A stretch of DNA of 12,554 nucleotides, taken from positions 1 through 12,554 of the forward strand of contig CAYQLT010000071.1 in NCBI GenBank assembly GCA_964418425.1, given 5' to 3'. Within the stretch, counting starts at the first letter, position 1. Each line of letters opens with the position of its first letter. Position numbers and translations under genes: made by a program. Positions 5,993 to 12,554 of this stretch are shown piece by piece. This DNA is from CAYQLT01 sp964418425 (GTDB taxonomy: Bacteria; Bacillota; Limnochordia; Limnochordales; Geochordaceae). Below the pieces are notes generated by a model. The model was not told the origin of the DNA, did not search any database, and was given only the letters and a program-made list of their open reading frames with translations.

Positions 5993-6535
5993 TCAGTAGT
6001 GCTTGCGAAGCTCTTCCTCGAGGAGGACCTCGTATCGGACCCGCTCCTCCGGCGACAGACGCGTTTCGCCGGCGTCTTGGTCCGACGGACGGGAGCCGCG
6101 CTTGACTGCCCAGCGTCTAAGCAGCAGAACGAGCGCTCCGCCGCCTGCTGCGATGGCGGCAAAGGGGGTGACCCACGCGGTGAGGTCGAACCCCCTTTTG
6201 GTCGGTGCTGCCAGCACCTCTTTTCCGTATTGCGCCACGTAGCCCGCAAGGATGGCATCGGGGCTCATGCCCGCCCGCAACTTTGCCATGATATCGGCTC
6301 GTATCTGTTCGGCGGTGCCGCACTCGCAGACACTCACCACCATCGTGCACCCGCACTGGCAAATGAGCGAGCCCTCGACTTGACGGCGCCGCTGCAAAAG
6401 TTCCGCCTCCTCGGCGTTGTGTCCGCTCGCTGCCCCGGCCGGCCCGGCTTCGGTTTGCCCCGCCGCAGCCAGGCCCAGGGTTAAAGCGGCGGCAACCACG
6501 GCGCCTGCCGCCAGGCGCACGAGCTTACCGGCCAT
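5993..6535 (-). CDS. ccmH: CcmH-like cytochrome c maturation protein with a CxCxC/CxC cysteine set
   Basis: CcmH reduces apocytochrome CxxCH cysteines or holds the apoprotein for haem ligation at the outer face of the membrane. This 180-residue protein has a signal-peptide-like N-terminus (about 5-26), the CcmH domain (50-115), a membrane helix (about 121-139) and a charged cytoplasmic tail. After LICQCGC (57-63) come CEC (70-72), AEQIR (75-79), a DAILAGYVAQYG stretch (93-104) and the PTKRGFDLTAWVTPF lead-in to the helix, all as in CcmH/NrfF. Instead of the usual single C-x-x-C there are five cysteines: 59, 61, 63, 70 and 72. I start at ATG 6535 because the signal sequence begins there; GTG 6565, immediately after the ccmF stop, is the alternative and adds 10 residues. 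Third of four ccm genes in the operon. Confidence 0.85.
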   Translation of the reverse strand: MAGKLVRLAAGAVVAAALTLGLAAAGQTEAGPAGAASGHNAEEAELLQRRRQVEGSLICQCGCTMVVSVCECGTAEQIRADIMAKLRAGMSPDAILAGYVAQYGKEVLAAPTKRGFDLTAWVTPFAAIAAGGGALVLLLRRWAVKRGSRPSDQDAGETRLSPEERVRYEVLLEEELRKHY

Positions 6536-6565
6536 GCTCCGGCCGGGCGGAAGAACCCGCCCCAC

Positions 6566-8527
6566 CTATGCCACCGCCCGCCGGGTCGGCCACATGGCAA
6601 ACAGAGTGCCCCCAATCAGGAGGTACTCTCCCAGCCAGATCCACGCGACGAGGGGATTGACGAGCACCTTGAAGCTGGTAATGCCCTGCCTGCTGTCCCA
6701 CCCGGCCAGTATCACGTAGAGGTCCTCCTTCAGGCTGCCCAGGATCCCGACCTCTGTGGTGGGCTGCTCGGCCTTCGGGTAGAACACCTTCTCCGCCCGG
6801 AGCACCCCCAGGCTACGGCGTGTCCCGTCGGGCAGCTTCCGGGCGACGGGGAGGTCCGCGAAGACGACGACCCTGGTTCCGTCCCGGCGTGTCTTGAGGC
6901 CTTCGAACAGCAGCTCGTAGTCGCCGATGGCGATGGTTTCGCCCGGTACCACGCTCCTTTCGACCTCCTGTTTGTACACGGCCGATCCGGTGATGCCCAC
7001 CACCATCATCACCACGGCCACGTGAACCAGGTATCCCCCGTAGCGGCGCCGGTTGCGTGTGAGCAGGCGCACCAGCGCCAGCCCCCAGCCCTCGCCGGTG
7101 GTGCGCCGCCGCACCTGAAGCGCCCTGGCCGTCTCGAACACGATGGTGGCTACCACGAAGGCCGACACGGTGAACGAGACGAGCGGCAGCCACGCTTTCA
7201 ACCCCCGCGCGAAGGCCACCGCTGCGAAACCCACCGCCACGCCCGCCGGGTAGGCGAAGTTGTGCCGGATGTTCTCCAGCGACGAACGACGCCACGCGAT
7301 GAGCGGGCAGATCCCCATGATGAGTACCAGCGCCAATCCGATGGGCACGATCACCTGGTTGAAGAAGGGCGGGCCAACCGTCACCCGGGAACCGGTCGCC
7401 GCCTCAGAGACGATGGGGAAGATGGTGCCCCAGAAGACCGCGAAGGCCATCCCGAGCAGGACGAGGTTGTTGACCAGGAAGCTGGATTCCTTCGACACCA
7501 TGGACTCCAGGCTGTTCTCCTCGCGCCGCGCCTGGATCCGGTCGTGAAAGAGCCACAGGGAGGCGGCCAGGGTGGTTCCCATGAAGATGGTGAAGTACAG
7601 GCCCAACGTCCCGTCGCTGAAGGCGTGAACGGACTTCAGGATCCCGCTTCGCACCAGGAACGTTCCGAAAATGGTCAGAATGAAAGTCAGGATGATGAGC
7701 AGCACGTTCCAGGTTTTCAGCATCCCCCGGCGCTCCTGGATCATCGCGGAGTGGAAGAACGCCGTGCCGGTCAACCAGGGCAGAAGCGACGCGTTTTCCA
7801 CCGGATCCCACGCCCAGTAGCCGCCCCAGCCCAGCTCTACGTACGCCCACTGTGCGCCGTAGATCATGCCGATGCTCAAGAACAGCCACGCAAACAGCGT
7901 CCACCGCCGTGTGACCTTGAGCCACGTCGCGTCGGCCCGGTTGAGAATAAGCGCCGCCATCGCGTACGCAAAGGGCACGGAGAACCCGACGTAGCCGATG
8001 TACTGTGTGGTCGGGTGCAGCCACATCCCGGGGTTCTGCAGCAGCGGGTTGAGCCCGTAGCCGTCTGGCACCGGCTGCGGGAGGACGGCGAAGGGATCCG
8101 TCACGAAAACGAGCAAGTAGACGAAAAACGAGGCGATGCCCATCAGGATGGCAAGCACGTACGGAACCATCTCCGCGTCATCCCGGCGCCGGGTCACCGC
8201 CAGCAGCATCGCCATCAGCGACAGAATCCAGACCCAAAACAAGAGCGAGCCCTCGTTGCCCGCCCACAACGCCGTCAGCTTGTACGTCACCGGCAATTCC
8301 CGGTCCGTGTAGTTGGCCACGTATCGGACGGAAAAGTCCGAGACCAGCAGCAGGTAGGTCAGCACCAGGATGGCGACGGTTAACAGGGCGAACAGCGCGA
8401 CGACCGCTCGCTTGCCGCTTTCCACCAGCCGGGTGCTCTGCAGCCTTATGCCGACGACGAAGGCCCCAATCGAGTAGAAGACCACGGCCAGCGCGGCTAG
8501 CGTGGAAACCCTTCCAAGTTCGACCAA
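6566..8527 (-). CDS. ccmF: Cytochrome c haem lyase subunit CcmF
   Basis: CcmF takes haem from holo-CcmE and, with CcmH and CcmI, attaches it to apocytochrome c on the outer face of the membrane. From the chosen start the protein has 653 residues, close to the family norm of about 650, with many membrane helices. The WWD haem-handling domain is present as WGGYWAWDPVENASLLPW (about 234-251). Conserved histidines are visible in LHPTTQYIGY (about 170-179), SVHAFSDG (about 299-306) and in YLVHVAVV late in the protein. TTG 8527 is preceded by AGAGAGGA at a spacing of 9, and the resulting MVELGRVSTLAAL fits CcmF N-termini; the frame stays open to TTG 8590. It follows ccmE after 99 nt and ends immediately before ccmH. 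Confidence 0.95.
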   Translation of the reverse strand: MVELGRVSTLAALAVVFYSIGAFVVGIRLQSTRLVESGKRAVVALFALLTVAILVLTYLLLVSDFSVRYVANYTDRELPVTYKLTALWAGNEGSLLFWVWILSLMAMLLAVTRRRDDAEMVPYVLAILMGIASFFVYLLVFVTDPFAVLPQPVPDGYGLNPLLQNPGMWLHPTTQYIGYVGFSVPFAYAMAALILNRADATWLKVTRRWTLFAWLFLSIGMIYGAQWAYVELGWGGYWAWDPVENASLLPWLTGTAFFHSAMIQERRGMLKTWNVLLIILTFILTIFGTFLVRSGILKSVHAFSDGTLGLYFTIFMGTTLAASLWLFHDRIQARREENSLESMVSKESSFLVNNLVLLGMAFAVFWGTIFPIVSEAATGSRVTVGPPFFNQVIVPIGLALVLIMGICPLIAWRRSSLENIRHNFAYPAGVAVGFAAVAFARGLKAWLPLVSFTVSAFVVATIVFETARALQVRRRTTGEGWGLALVRLLTRNRRRYGGYLVHVAVVMMVVGITGSAVYKQEVERSVVPGETIAIGDYELLFEGLKTRRDGTRVVVFADLPVARKLPDGTRRSLGVLRAEKVFYPKAEQPTTEVGILGSLKEDLYVILAGWDSRQGITSFKVLVNPLVAWIWLGEYLLIGGTLFAMWPTRRAVA

Positions 8528-8536
8528 GCGCCGACG

Positions 8537-8544
8537 TCCTCTCT
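8537..8544 (-). promoter_or_regulatory. Shine-Dalgarno deciding the ccmF TTG start
   Basis: Minus-strand AGAGAGGA lies 9 nt before TTG 8527-8525. It supports this uncommon start codon over in-frame alternatives further upstream. Confidence 0.6.
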
Positions 8545-8626
8545 GAGGGGCGCCCTTCGCTCCGTCAACAGGGCCGCCTTCGCTCCGCAAACGGCCTGCC
8601 CTTGCCGAGCCCTTAGCTCGCCCGGG

Positions 8627-9031
8627 CTACCGGCCGGCGCCGGGCTCTCGCTTGTCCGCCTCGTACCGGCTCGGGCACTGCACCATCAGTTGCTTGGCGT
8701 CGAAGACCCGGTCCGGACGAATGCGACCTTCCAGAATCACCTGCCTGCCGGCCTCGAAATTGTCAGGCCGCACGCCCCGATACTCGGCCGCCAGGGTCTT
8801 TTGGCCGTCGGTGACAGCAAAGCGGAGCAGGAAGTTCTGAACGTCCCACTCGATGCTGCCGCCGACGACCGTGCCCGCCACACGCAGGGGGCGGTCCGGC
8901 AGCGAACCGAAACGTTCGTACACCTCGGAGACCGTCATGTAGTACGTGACGGACCTGCTAAAGCCGACCAGCATCAGATAGCGCAAAGCGGCGCCGACCA
9001 CCAGCGCGGCCCATAGTTTGGGGTTTCTCAT
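8627..9031 (-). CDS. ccmE: Cytochrome c haem chaperone CcmE, CxxxY variant
   Basis: CcmE binds haem covalently at the outer membrane face and passes it to CcmF. This 134-residue protein has an N-terminal anchor helix (about 7-23), then the OB-fold beta barrel: RPLRVAGTVVGGSI (47-60), FAVTDGQKTLAAEYRGVRPDN (71-91, split by a turn), and a GRQVILEGRI strand (95-104). The haem-binding motif, HxxxY in most bacteria, reads CPSRY here (C119 to Y123). The CxxxY form is established for the variant system found in Desulfovibrio-type bacteria, archaea and some Gram-positives. The tail is short and polar. ATG 9031 overlaps orfA's stop as ATGA, so it is translationally coupled to orfA. Confidence 0.92.
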   Translation of the reverse strand: MRNPKLWAALVVGAALRYLMLVGFSRSVTYYMTVSEVYERFGSLPDRPLRVAGTVVGGSIEWDVQNFLLRFAVTDGQKTLAAEYRGVRPDNFEAGRQVILEGRIRPDRVFDAKQLMVQCPSRYEADKREPGAGR

Positions 9032-10077
9032 CCCGGGCGCCCCTCCCGTTCCAGCTCCTTCAGGATTTGCTGGTACGTCGCTTCACTGATCCGTCCTTGC
9101 AACAGCAGCTGGCGAGCCAACCGCCTCTCCTCGTCCGCTGAGAGGGGGCTGCCCGCCGGCGCTGGCGCCCTGGCAGCGACCTTCTCGGCACCCGCCCGAG
9201 AGATTGCCTGGCGCCGGGCTGGTCCCGGCGAACTCAGCCGGGATGGTCCCTGGGGCCTACGCATGCCGTGATACAAAAACAAGCCCAGAGCCCCAAACAG
9301 GACGAGCCCCAGGCCCACCAGCGCCGGGTCTCCCCACCCCGAGCGAGTCGCGCGGGCTGCCCCACCGGACGCGCCGGAGGCCAGCGGCTCGGATCTGGCG
9401 GCTATGGACGGCCGGTCGTCGGCCCTTCGGTAGCTCACGTCCACCTGTACGGCCTGACCGGGCAGAAGATTCTCCCACTGGAACAGATGCACGTTGAAGG
9501 TCCTGCCGTCCAGCGAGGCGAGCCGGGATTCCGTGTGCTGCGGTGAGAAGCGGAGTTCCGCGGCATTGAGAGGCTCCACTACCGTCAAATCGAGCCGGTC
9601 GGTCGGGACGAGAGGGACAAAGCGGTAGGCGAGGCTTTTGAGATCCCCCACTTTTTCAATGGGGTTGTAGTAGAATTCCACGAAAGCGTGATACTCGTCG
9701 CCGGGCCCCAGCTGGCGGTCGATGTTCCACTTGACGAGGCGCAGGGTGCCTACCGACTCGATGCGGGGCAGGCGGCTGATGTGATCGCCCTCCCGGGTGA
9801 TCTCGCAGGCATGGGGCACCGGGGCGCCTTCGGGGATTTGAAACGCGAGTTCGCCCGAGAAGGGCTGCGGCGAGTCGTTGAGCACCCGTGCCTCGTAGAT
9901 GACCAGCACCCCGGGCTGGTCGTACTCAGGGCGCACGGACACGCTCATGCTCGTGATTCGCAACCCGTCGAGAGAGAGACCCTCGATAAAGCTCCCGGCG
10001 GCGAGGGCCGGGGCGACGGCCGGCGCCGTCAGCCCCGCAGCAATGATTATCGTGAACATTTTCACAATCCCGCGCAT
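9028..10077 (-). CDS. Secreted beta-rich protein with C-terminal TM and helical tail, first gene of ccm operon (orfA)
   Basis: A 349-residue protein with a signal peptide (1-28, ending APALAAG), a beta-rich extracytoplasmic domain (about 38-218), a low-complexity linker, a membrane helix (about 252-270) and a cytoplasmic tail whose last 40 residues are charged helices (a segment with EERRLARQLLLQGRISEATY and then ILKELEREG), reminiscent of SHOCT-type tails. Strand-turn patterns such as VLNDSPQPFSG (66-76) parallel those in orfB. No metal or haem motif is seen. I start at ATG 10077, where the signal peptide begins; ATG 10059 would shorten it, and the open frame upstream runs through operator repeats, so it is not coding. 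ATGA overlap with ccmE shows co-translation. It probably assists cytochrome c maturation or a cytochrome-containing complex; I do not recognise the family. Confidence 0.75.
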   Translation of the reverse strand: MRGIVKMFTIIIAAGLTAPAVAPALAAGSFIEGLSLDGLRITSMSVSVRPEYDQPGVLVIYEARVLNDSPQPFSGELAFQIPEGAPVPHACEITREGDHISRLPRIESVGTLRLVKWNIDRQLGPGDEYHAFVEFYYNPIEKVGDLKSLAYRFVPLVPTDRLDLTVVEPLNAAELRFSPQHTESRLASLDGRTFNVHLFQWENLLPGQAVQVDVSYRRADDRPSIAARSEPLASGASGGAARATRSGWGDPALVGLGLVLFGALGLFLYHGMRRPQGPSRLSSPGPARRQAISRAGAEKVAARAPAPAGSPLSADEERRLARQLLLQGRISEATYQQILKELEREGRPG

Positions 10078-10163
10078 ACAAATCGCCCCGGCTCCTGCCC
10101 GCCGCAGGGAGGCGCCGGCGTCGGCTTCGTACCCCCCGACCCTGCGACGCCCGTCCCACTGGG

Positions 10164-10233
10164 ATGGTCGCGCCATTTCCTGAGGCCCGCCTGAGAAAAA
10201 CCTGAGAAAAACCTGAGACAAACCTTAGAACCA
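10164..10233 (-). promoter_or_regulatory. Operator array of five 11-bp direct repeats (site 3), upstream of the ccm operon
   Basis: On the plus strand five exact 11-bp units follow each other: CCTGAGGCCCG (10179-10189), CCTGAGAAAAA (10190-10200), CCTGAGAAAAA (10201-10211), CCTGAGACAAA (10212-10222) and CCTTAGAACCA (10223-10233). On the minus strand, in the direction of the ccm operon, these read as CTCAGGTTTTT-like units matching sites 1 and 2. Fifteen bp after the unit ending at 10185 lies GACCAT (10169-10164), a weak 3-of-6 match to a -10. The array is 100 bp upstream of orfA's ATG. It fits a response-regulator operator of the OmpR/PhoB type. Confidence 0.7.
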
Positions 10234-10363
10234 ACCTGTGGCGGGGGCCCGGCGGCGTCGCCGATCCCGGCGCCCTCACCACCCCGGCAGGACCGCGGGC
10301 CCGGCCATCGCGGGTCTGCCCTCCCCGCCATCCGCATAGGCAAAGGGTGAGGAAGGTAACGGG

Positions 10364-11413
10364 ATGGGCGCGCTGCTGGTGACGCTGGCGCTCGGGTTGC
10401 TGGCCGGATCGCTACTCGCCGCCGGGGCGCAACGCCCGTGGGAACAGCTCGACCACCTTGAAGCCGAGGGTCGCCTGGGGGCCGCCGAGACCATTTGCGG
10501 CGAGCTGTCAAGCCTCGGACGGCCGGGCCAAACGCCCGACCCGGCCGTTGTCTACGAGCTTCAACTGGGCCTTCGCCTGCTGGGCCTGTTTGCCCATCCC
10601 CTGGACGGCCGTTACGACGAGCGAACCCGGGAGGCGGTGCGCACCGTCCAGCGAGCGAGCGGCCTTCGACCCGACGGGGTGGCAGGCCCCAGGACCTGGC
10701 AGGCCCTGGCGCTCGCCTATATGCGGCAGGCGCGGGATCTGGCAGCCGCCCAGCAGGCAGCGGCGAGGGCGGCGCCCTATCCTGACCGGGTTCCCCGGCA
10801 CCCGGACGCGCGGCCGGGCGGGTACTGGATCGTCATCGACACCCAGCACCGACACCTCACCCTCCTCAACGACGGGGAGACCGTGGCTCGCTGGCCGGTC
10901 GCGGTAGGCAAGCCGGAGACCCTCACCCCGGTCGGCGAGTGGCGGATCGTGTACAAGGGCCGGGATTGGGGCGACGGCTTCGGCACCCGGTGGCTGGGGC
11001 TTGACGTCCCGTGGGGGATCTACGGCATTCACGGCACCAATAAGCCCTGGTCCATCGGCACCTACGCCAGCGCGGGGTGCATCCGCATGTTCAACGAGGA
11101 CGTGGAGCGCCTGTGGGATGCGGTGCCCCCCCAGACCCCGGTGACCATCGTCGGGCTCCTGCCCGAGGCCTACTGGGACCACCCCATCCGGGCCGGCGCA
11201 AGCGGCCGCAACGTGCCCCTGCTGCAGTGGGCCCTGCGCCGCGCCGGATTCGACCCCGGCCGGGCGGACGGGCGCATGTCGCCTGCCACCATGCAAGCGG
11301 TACAGGAGGCCCAGCGGGTTTTCGGCCTGGCCCCTGTGGAGGCGGCGACCGTGGACCTGTTTTGGGCGCTGGGACTGAAAAAGACAGGCGTCGTAGCGAG
11401 CAGCCGTGAGTAA
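10364..11413 (+). CDS. L,D-transpeptidase (YkuD) flanked by two peptidoglycan-binding domains
   Basis: L,D-transpeptidases make 3-3 crosslinks in peptidoglycan or attach proteins to it, using a cysteine and resisting most beta-lactams. The 349-residue protein has a signal or anchor segment (1-22), a PG_binding_1 domain (about 63-117, with LGLRLLGLF and DGVAGPRTW), a helical linker, the YkuD domain (about 153-262) and a second PG_binding_1-like domain (about 283-338, with LLQWALRRAGFDPG). The catalytic signature is complete: IHGTNKPWSIG (222-232), then SAGCIRMFNEDV (236-247), with Cys239 as nucleophile and His223. ATG 10364 has GGAAGG about 7 nt upstream. No convincing promoter is seen in the 130 nt between the site 3 repeats and the start. 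The last 8 nt overlap the start of the next gene. Confidence 0.93.
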   Translation: MGALLVTLALGLLAGSLLAAGAQRPWEQLDHLEAEGRLGAAETICGELSSLGRPGQTPDPAVVYELQLGLRLLGLFAHPLDGRYDERTREAVRTVQRASGLRPDGVAGPRTWQALALAYMRQARDLAAAQQAAARAAPYPDRVPRHPDARPGGYWIVIDTQHRHLTLLNDGETVARWPVAVGKPETLTPVGEWRIVYKGRDWGDGFGTRWLGLDVPWGIYGIHGTNKPWSIGTYASAGCIRMFNEDVERLWDAVPPQTPVTIVGLLPEAYWDHPIRAGASGRNVPLLQWALRRAGFDPGRADGRMSPATMQAVQEAQRVFGLAPVEAATVDLFWALGLKKTGVVASSRE

Positions 11414-12554
11414 AGGCCACGAACTCCCCACCACCCGCAAGCTGCTTGTCGCATTCGTGCTCGCCGCCGGGGCCGCCAGCGCCGTGATCCTCCTCGCAGC
11501 CATCCCGCGGGTCGTGGCCCCGGCCGCGACCGGGCCAAAGCCTGAAACCGCATCGTCCTCTCCCATCCCCGGCTGGCCCTGGTGGGGGCCCCGAGTGCAG
11601 GTGGGCGAACGCACGTTTCGCCCCGGGGTTCTCCCTAGCCCGCACCGTCCCGTGCGGCTGGTGCTCTGGGATGTGGTTCAGCCAAGCGAGCAGGGCCCGG
11701 GCTGGTGGGAGAAGGTCTTGAGGGAGGCCGTGCGGGGGGTTCGCCGCCGATATCCGAGGCTTGAGGCCGAAGTCCGCCTGTTCCGGTGGCAAGAGATCGA
11801 CGACGCCCTGGAGCAGGCCCTGAGCCGGGGCGAACCGCCGGACATCCTCGGGACGACGGACGCCACCTACTTGTTCGACCGGGGTCGGCAGGTGCCCCTG
11901 CACCTCTACCTGCAGAATGCCACCCCGCCGGCTCTGCGGCAGGAGCTGCTGCCGGGCGCCCTGGCTCTGGCCTCGGACGGTTCGACGCTGTGGGGAGTGC
12001 CCCGGTGGGTCGAGTGGGTCGGATGGGTGGCACGGCCCAGGCCCCAAGCTCGGGACAAGCCCCGATCCCTCGAGGCGCAGGCCCTGGGGCAACTCGCGCT
12101 CGACCTGGCCAACCCGCTAACCTGGCGGCTGCTGGCTGAGACGCTGCCGGCCGGCCTGTCACGCCCCCCAGATGGACAAGCTGCCTCGATCTGGGAGCCT
12201 GAGCGGGTACGCGCTGCGGCCCGCTGGGTCATGGCGGCACGCCCCAGGCTGATCGACCCCTGGCGGGTCACCGAGACGGGCGTGCTGGAGCCGCTGCGCC
12301 AGGGCGAGGTGTGGGCCGCCGGCCCCATCAGCGGCCGGTTGGCGTACCGGCTGGGATTGTGGCCCGCAGACCCTCACCGCAAGCCGCCGGGGACAATCGG
12401 CTTCGACGGCTTCGAGCTGGCCGGCGGGGCAGAAGCGGGCCTGCCACCGGGCCCGCTTCTTTCGGCCAGCAGCCTGGTCTTGTTCGTGCGGCCCGACACC
12501 GACGACGAGCGCCTGCGCCTGGCATGGGAACTGGCGGTGCAGCTCGCCCGGCTG
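11406..12554 (+). CDS. Membrane-anchored protein resembling extracellular solute-binding proteins (3' partial)
   Basis: A continuous frame from GTG 11406 to the window end encodes 383 residues with no stop. It starts with a basic segment and a hydrophobic helix (about 13-38) and no lipobox cysteine. A Pro/Trp-rich linker follows, then a segment like family-1 solute-binding proteins of ABC importers: RLVLWDVV (about 85-92), RRRYPRLEAEVRLFRW (about 114-129), a GEPPDIL turn (about 145-151) and SDGSTLWGVPRWVEW (about 192-206). Ligand-binding domains of that type capture sugars or peptides. GTGAGTAA overlap with the L,D-transpeptidase stop implies coupled translation, so a role with cell-wall material is possible but unproven. 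The family call is from pattern only. Confidence 0.65.
   Translation, partial: MSKGHELPTTRKLLVAFVLAAGAASAVILLAAIPRVVAPAATGPKPETASSSPIPGWPWWGPRVQVGERTFRPGVLPSPHRPVRLVLWDVVQPSEQGPGWWEKVLREAVRGVRRRYPRLEAEVRLFRWQEIDDALEQALSRGEPPDILGTTDATYLFDRGRQVPLHLYLQNATPPALRQELLPGALALASDGSTLWGVPRWVEWVGWVARPRPQARDKPRSLEAQALGQLALDLANPLTWRLLAETLPAGLSRPPDGQAASIWEPERVRAAARWVMAARPRLIDPWRVTETGVLEPLRQGEVWAAGPISGRLAYRLGLWPADPHRKPPGTIGFDGFELAGGAEAGLPPGPLLSASSLVLFVRPDTDDERLRLAWELAVQLARL

Noticed and set aside
7022..8383. Long plus-strand open frame (453 codons) opposite ccmF
   Set aside because: It is antisense to a strongly conserved ccmF, and its product is rich in His, Arg, Gln and Glu, as expected from a reversed membrane protein reading.
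10078..10221. orfA start at the far upstream TTG or at ATG 10176
   Set aside because: The added residues come from the 11-bp repeat array and would put a hydrophilic stretch before the signal peptide.
10179..10233. CRISPR array or VNTR
   Set aside because: The 11-bp units have no spacers and sit in a promoter position matching two other sites; they read better as regulator half-sites.
10508..11614. Minus-strand open frame (368 codons) opposite the L,D-transpeptidase
   Set aside because: The plus strand encodes complete YkuD catalytic motifs; the antisense product has no recognisable domains.

Overview
This 12.5 kb window is a GC-rich bacterial scaffold fragment with frequent GTG/TTG starts, tightly packed genes and one 100-N assembly gap (1902-2001). 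Three things suggest a respiring Gram-positive-type lineage such as a high-GC deep-branching Bacillota: an NrfD-type quinone-reactive subunit, a CcmE with a CxxxY motif in place of HxxxY, and a YkuD L,D-transpeptidase. Taxonomy is an inference; no rRNA or tRNA is present to settle it.

Layout. 1-818 (+): C-terminal part of an NrfD/ActC-type membrane subunit, then a small two-helix membrane protein. 819-1144: a promoter with 11-bp direct repeats and a perfect TATAAT, then a leader of about 240 nt. 1145-2577 (+): a divergent MurE-type Mur ligase interrupted by the gap. 2622-3662 (-): a YHS-domain protein followed by an ICMT/PEMT-like integral membrane methyltransferase. 3842-10077 (-): a seven-gene cytochrome c maturation operon, in transcription order orfA (signal peptide, beta-rich domain, TM, short helical tail), ccmE, ccmF, ccmH, ccmI-like, orfB (same architecture as orfA), orfC (membrane-anchored unknown). 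10364-12554 (+): an L,D-transpeptidase with a peptidoglycan-binding domain on each side of its catalytic domain, overlapping by 8 nt the start of a membrane-anchored protein resembling extracellular solute-binding proteins, which runs off the window.

How the parts fit. CcmE carries haem to the CcmF/CcmH/CcmI ligation module, which attaches it to apocytochromes outside the membrane; the cytochromes would serve respiratory complexes such as the one containing the NrfD subunit. CcmA, B, C, D and G are not in the window.

The main unexpected signal is regulatory. Three separate promoters (Mur ligase gene, YHS/methyltransferase pair, ccm operon) each carry tandem 11-bp direct repeats based on CTCAGGTTNCT, pointing towards the gene they precede. 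In the first two, the second core repeat ends exactly 15 bp before the -10 hexamer; the third fits the same spacing with a weak -10. This looks like the operator of an OmpR/PhoB-family response regulator that would couple haem-protein maturation to cell-envelope functions. The regulator itself is not in the window.
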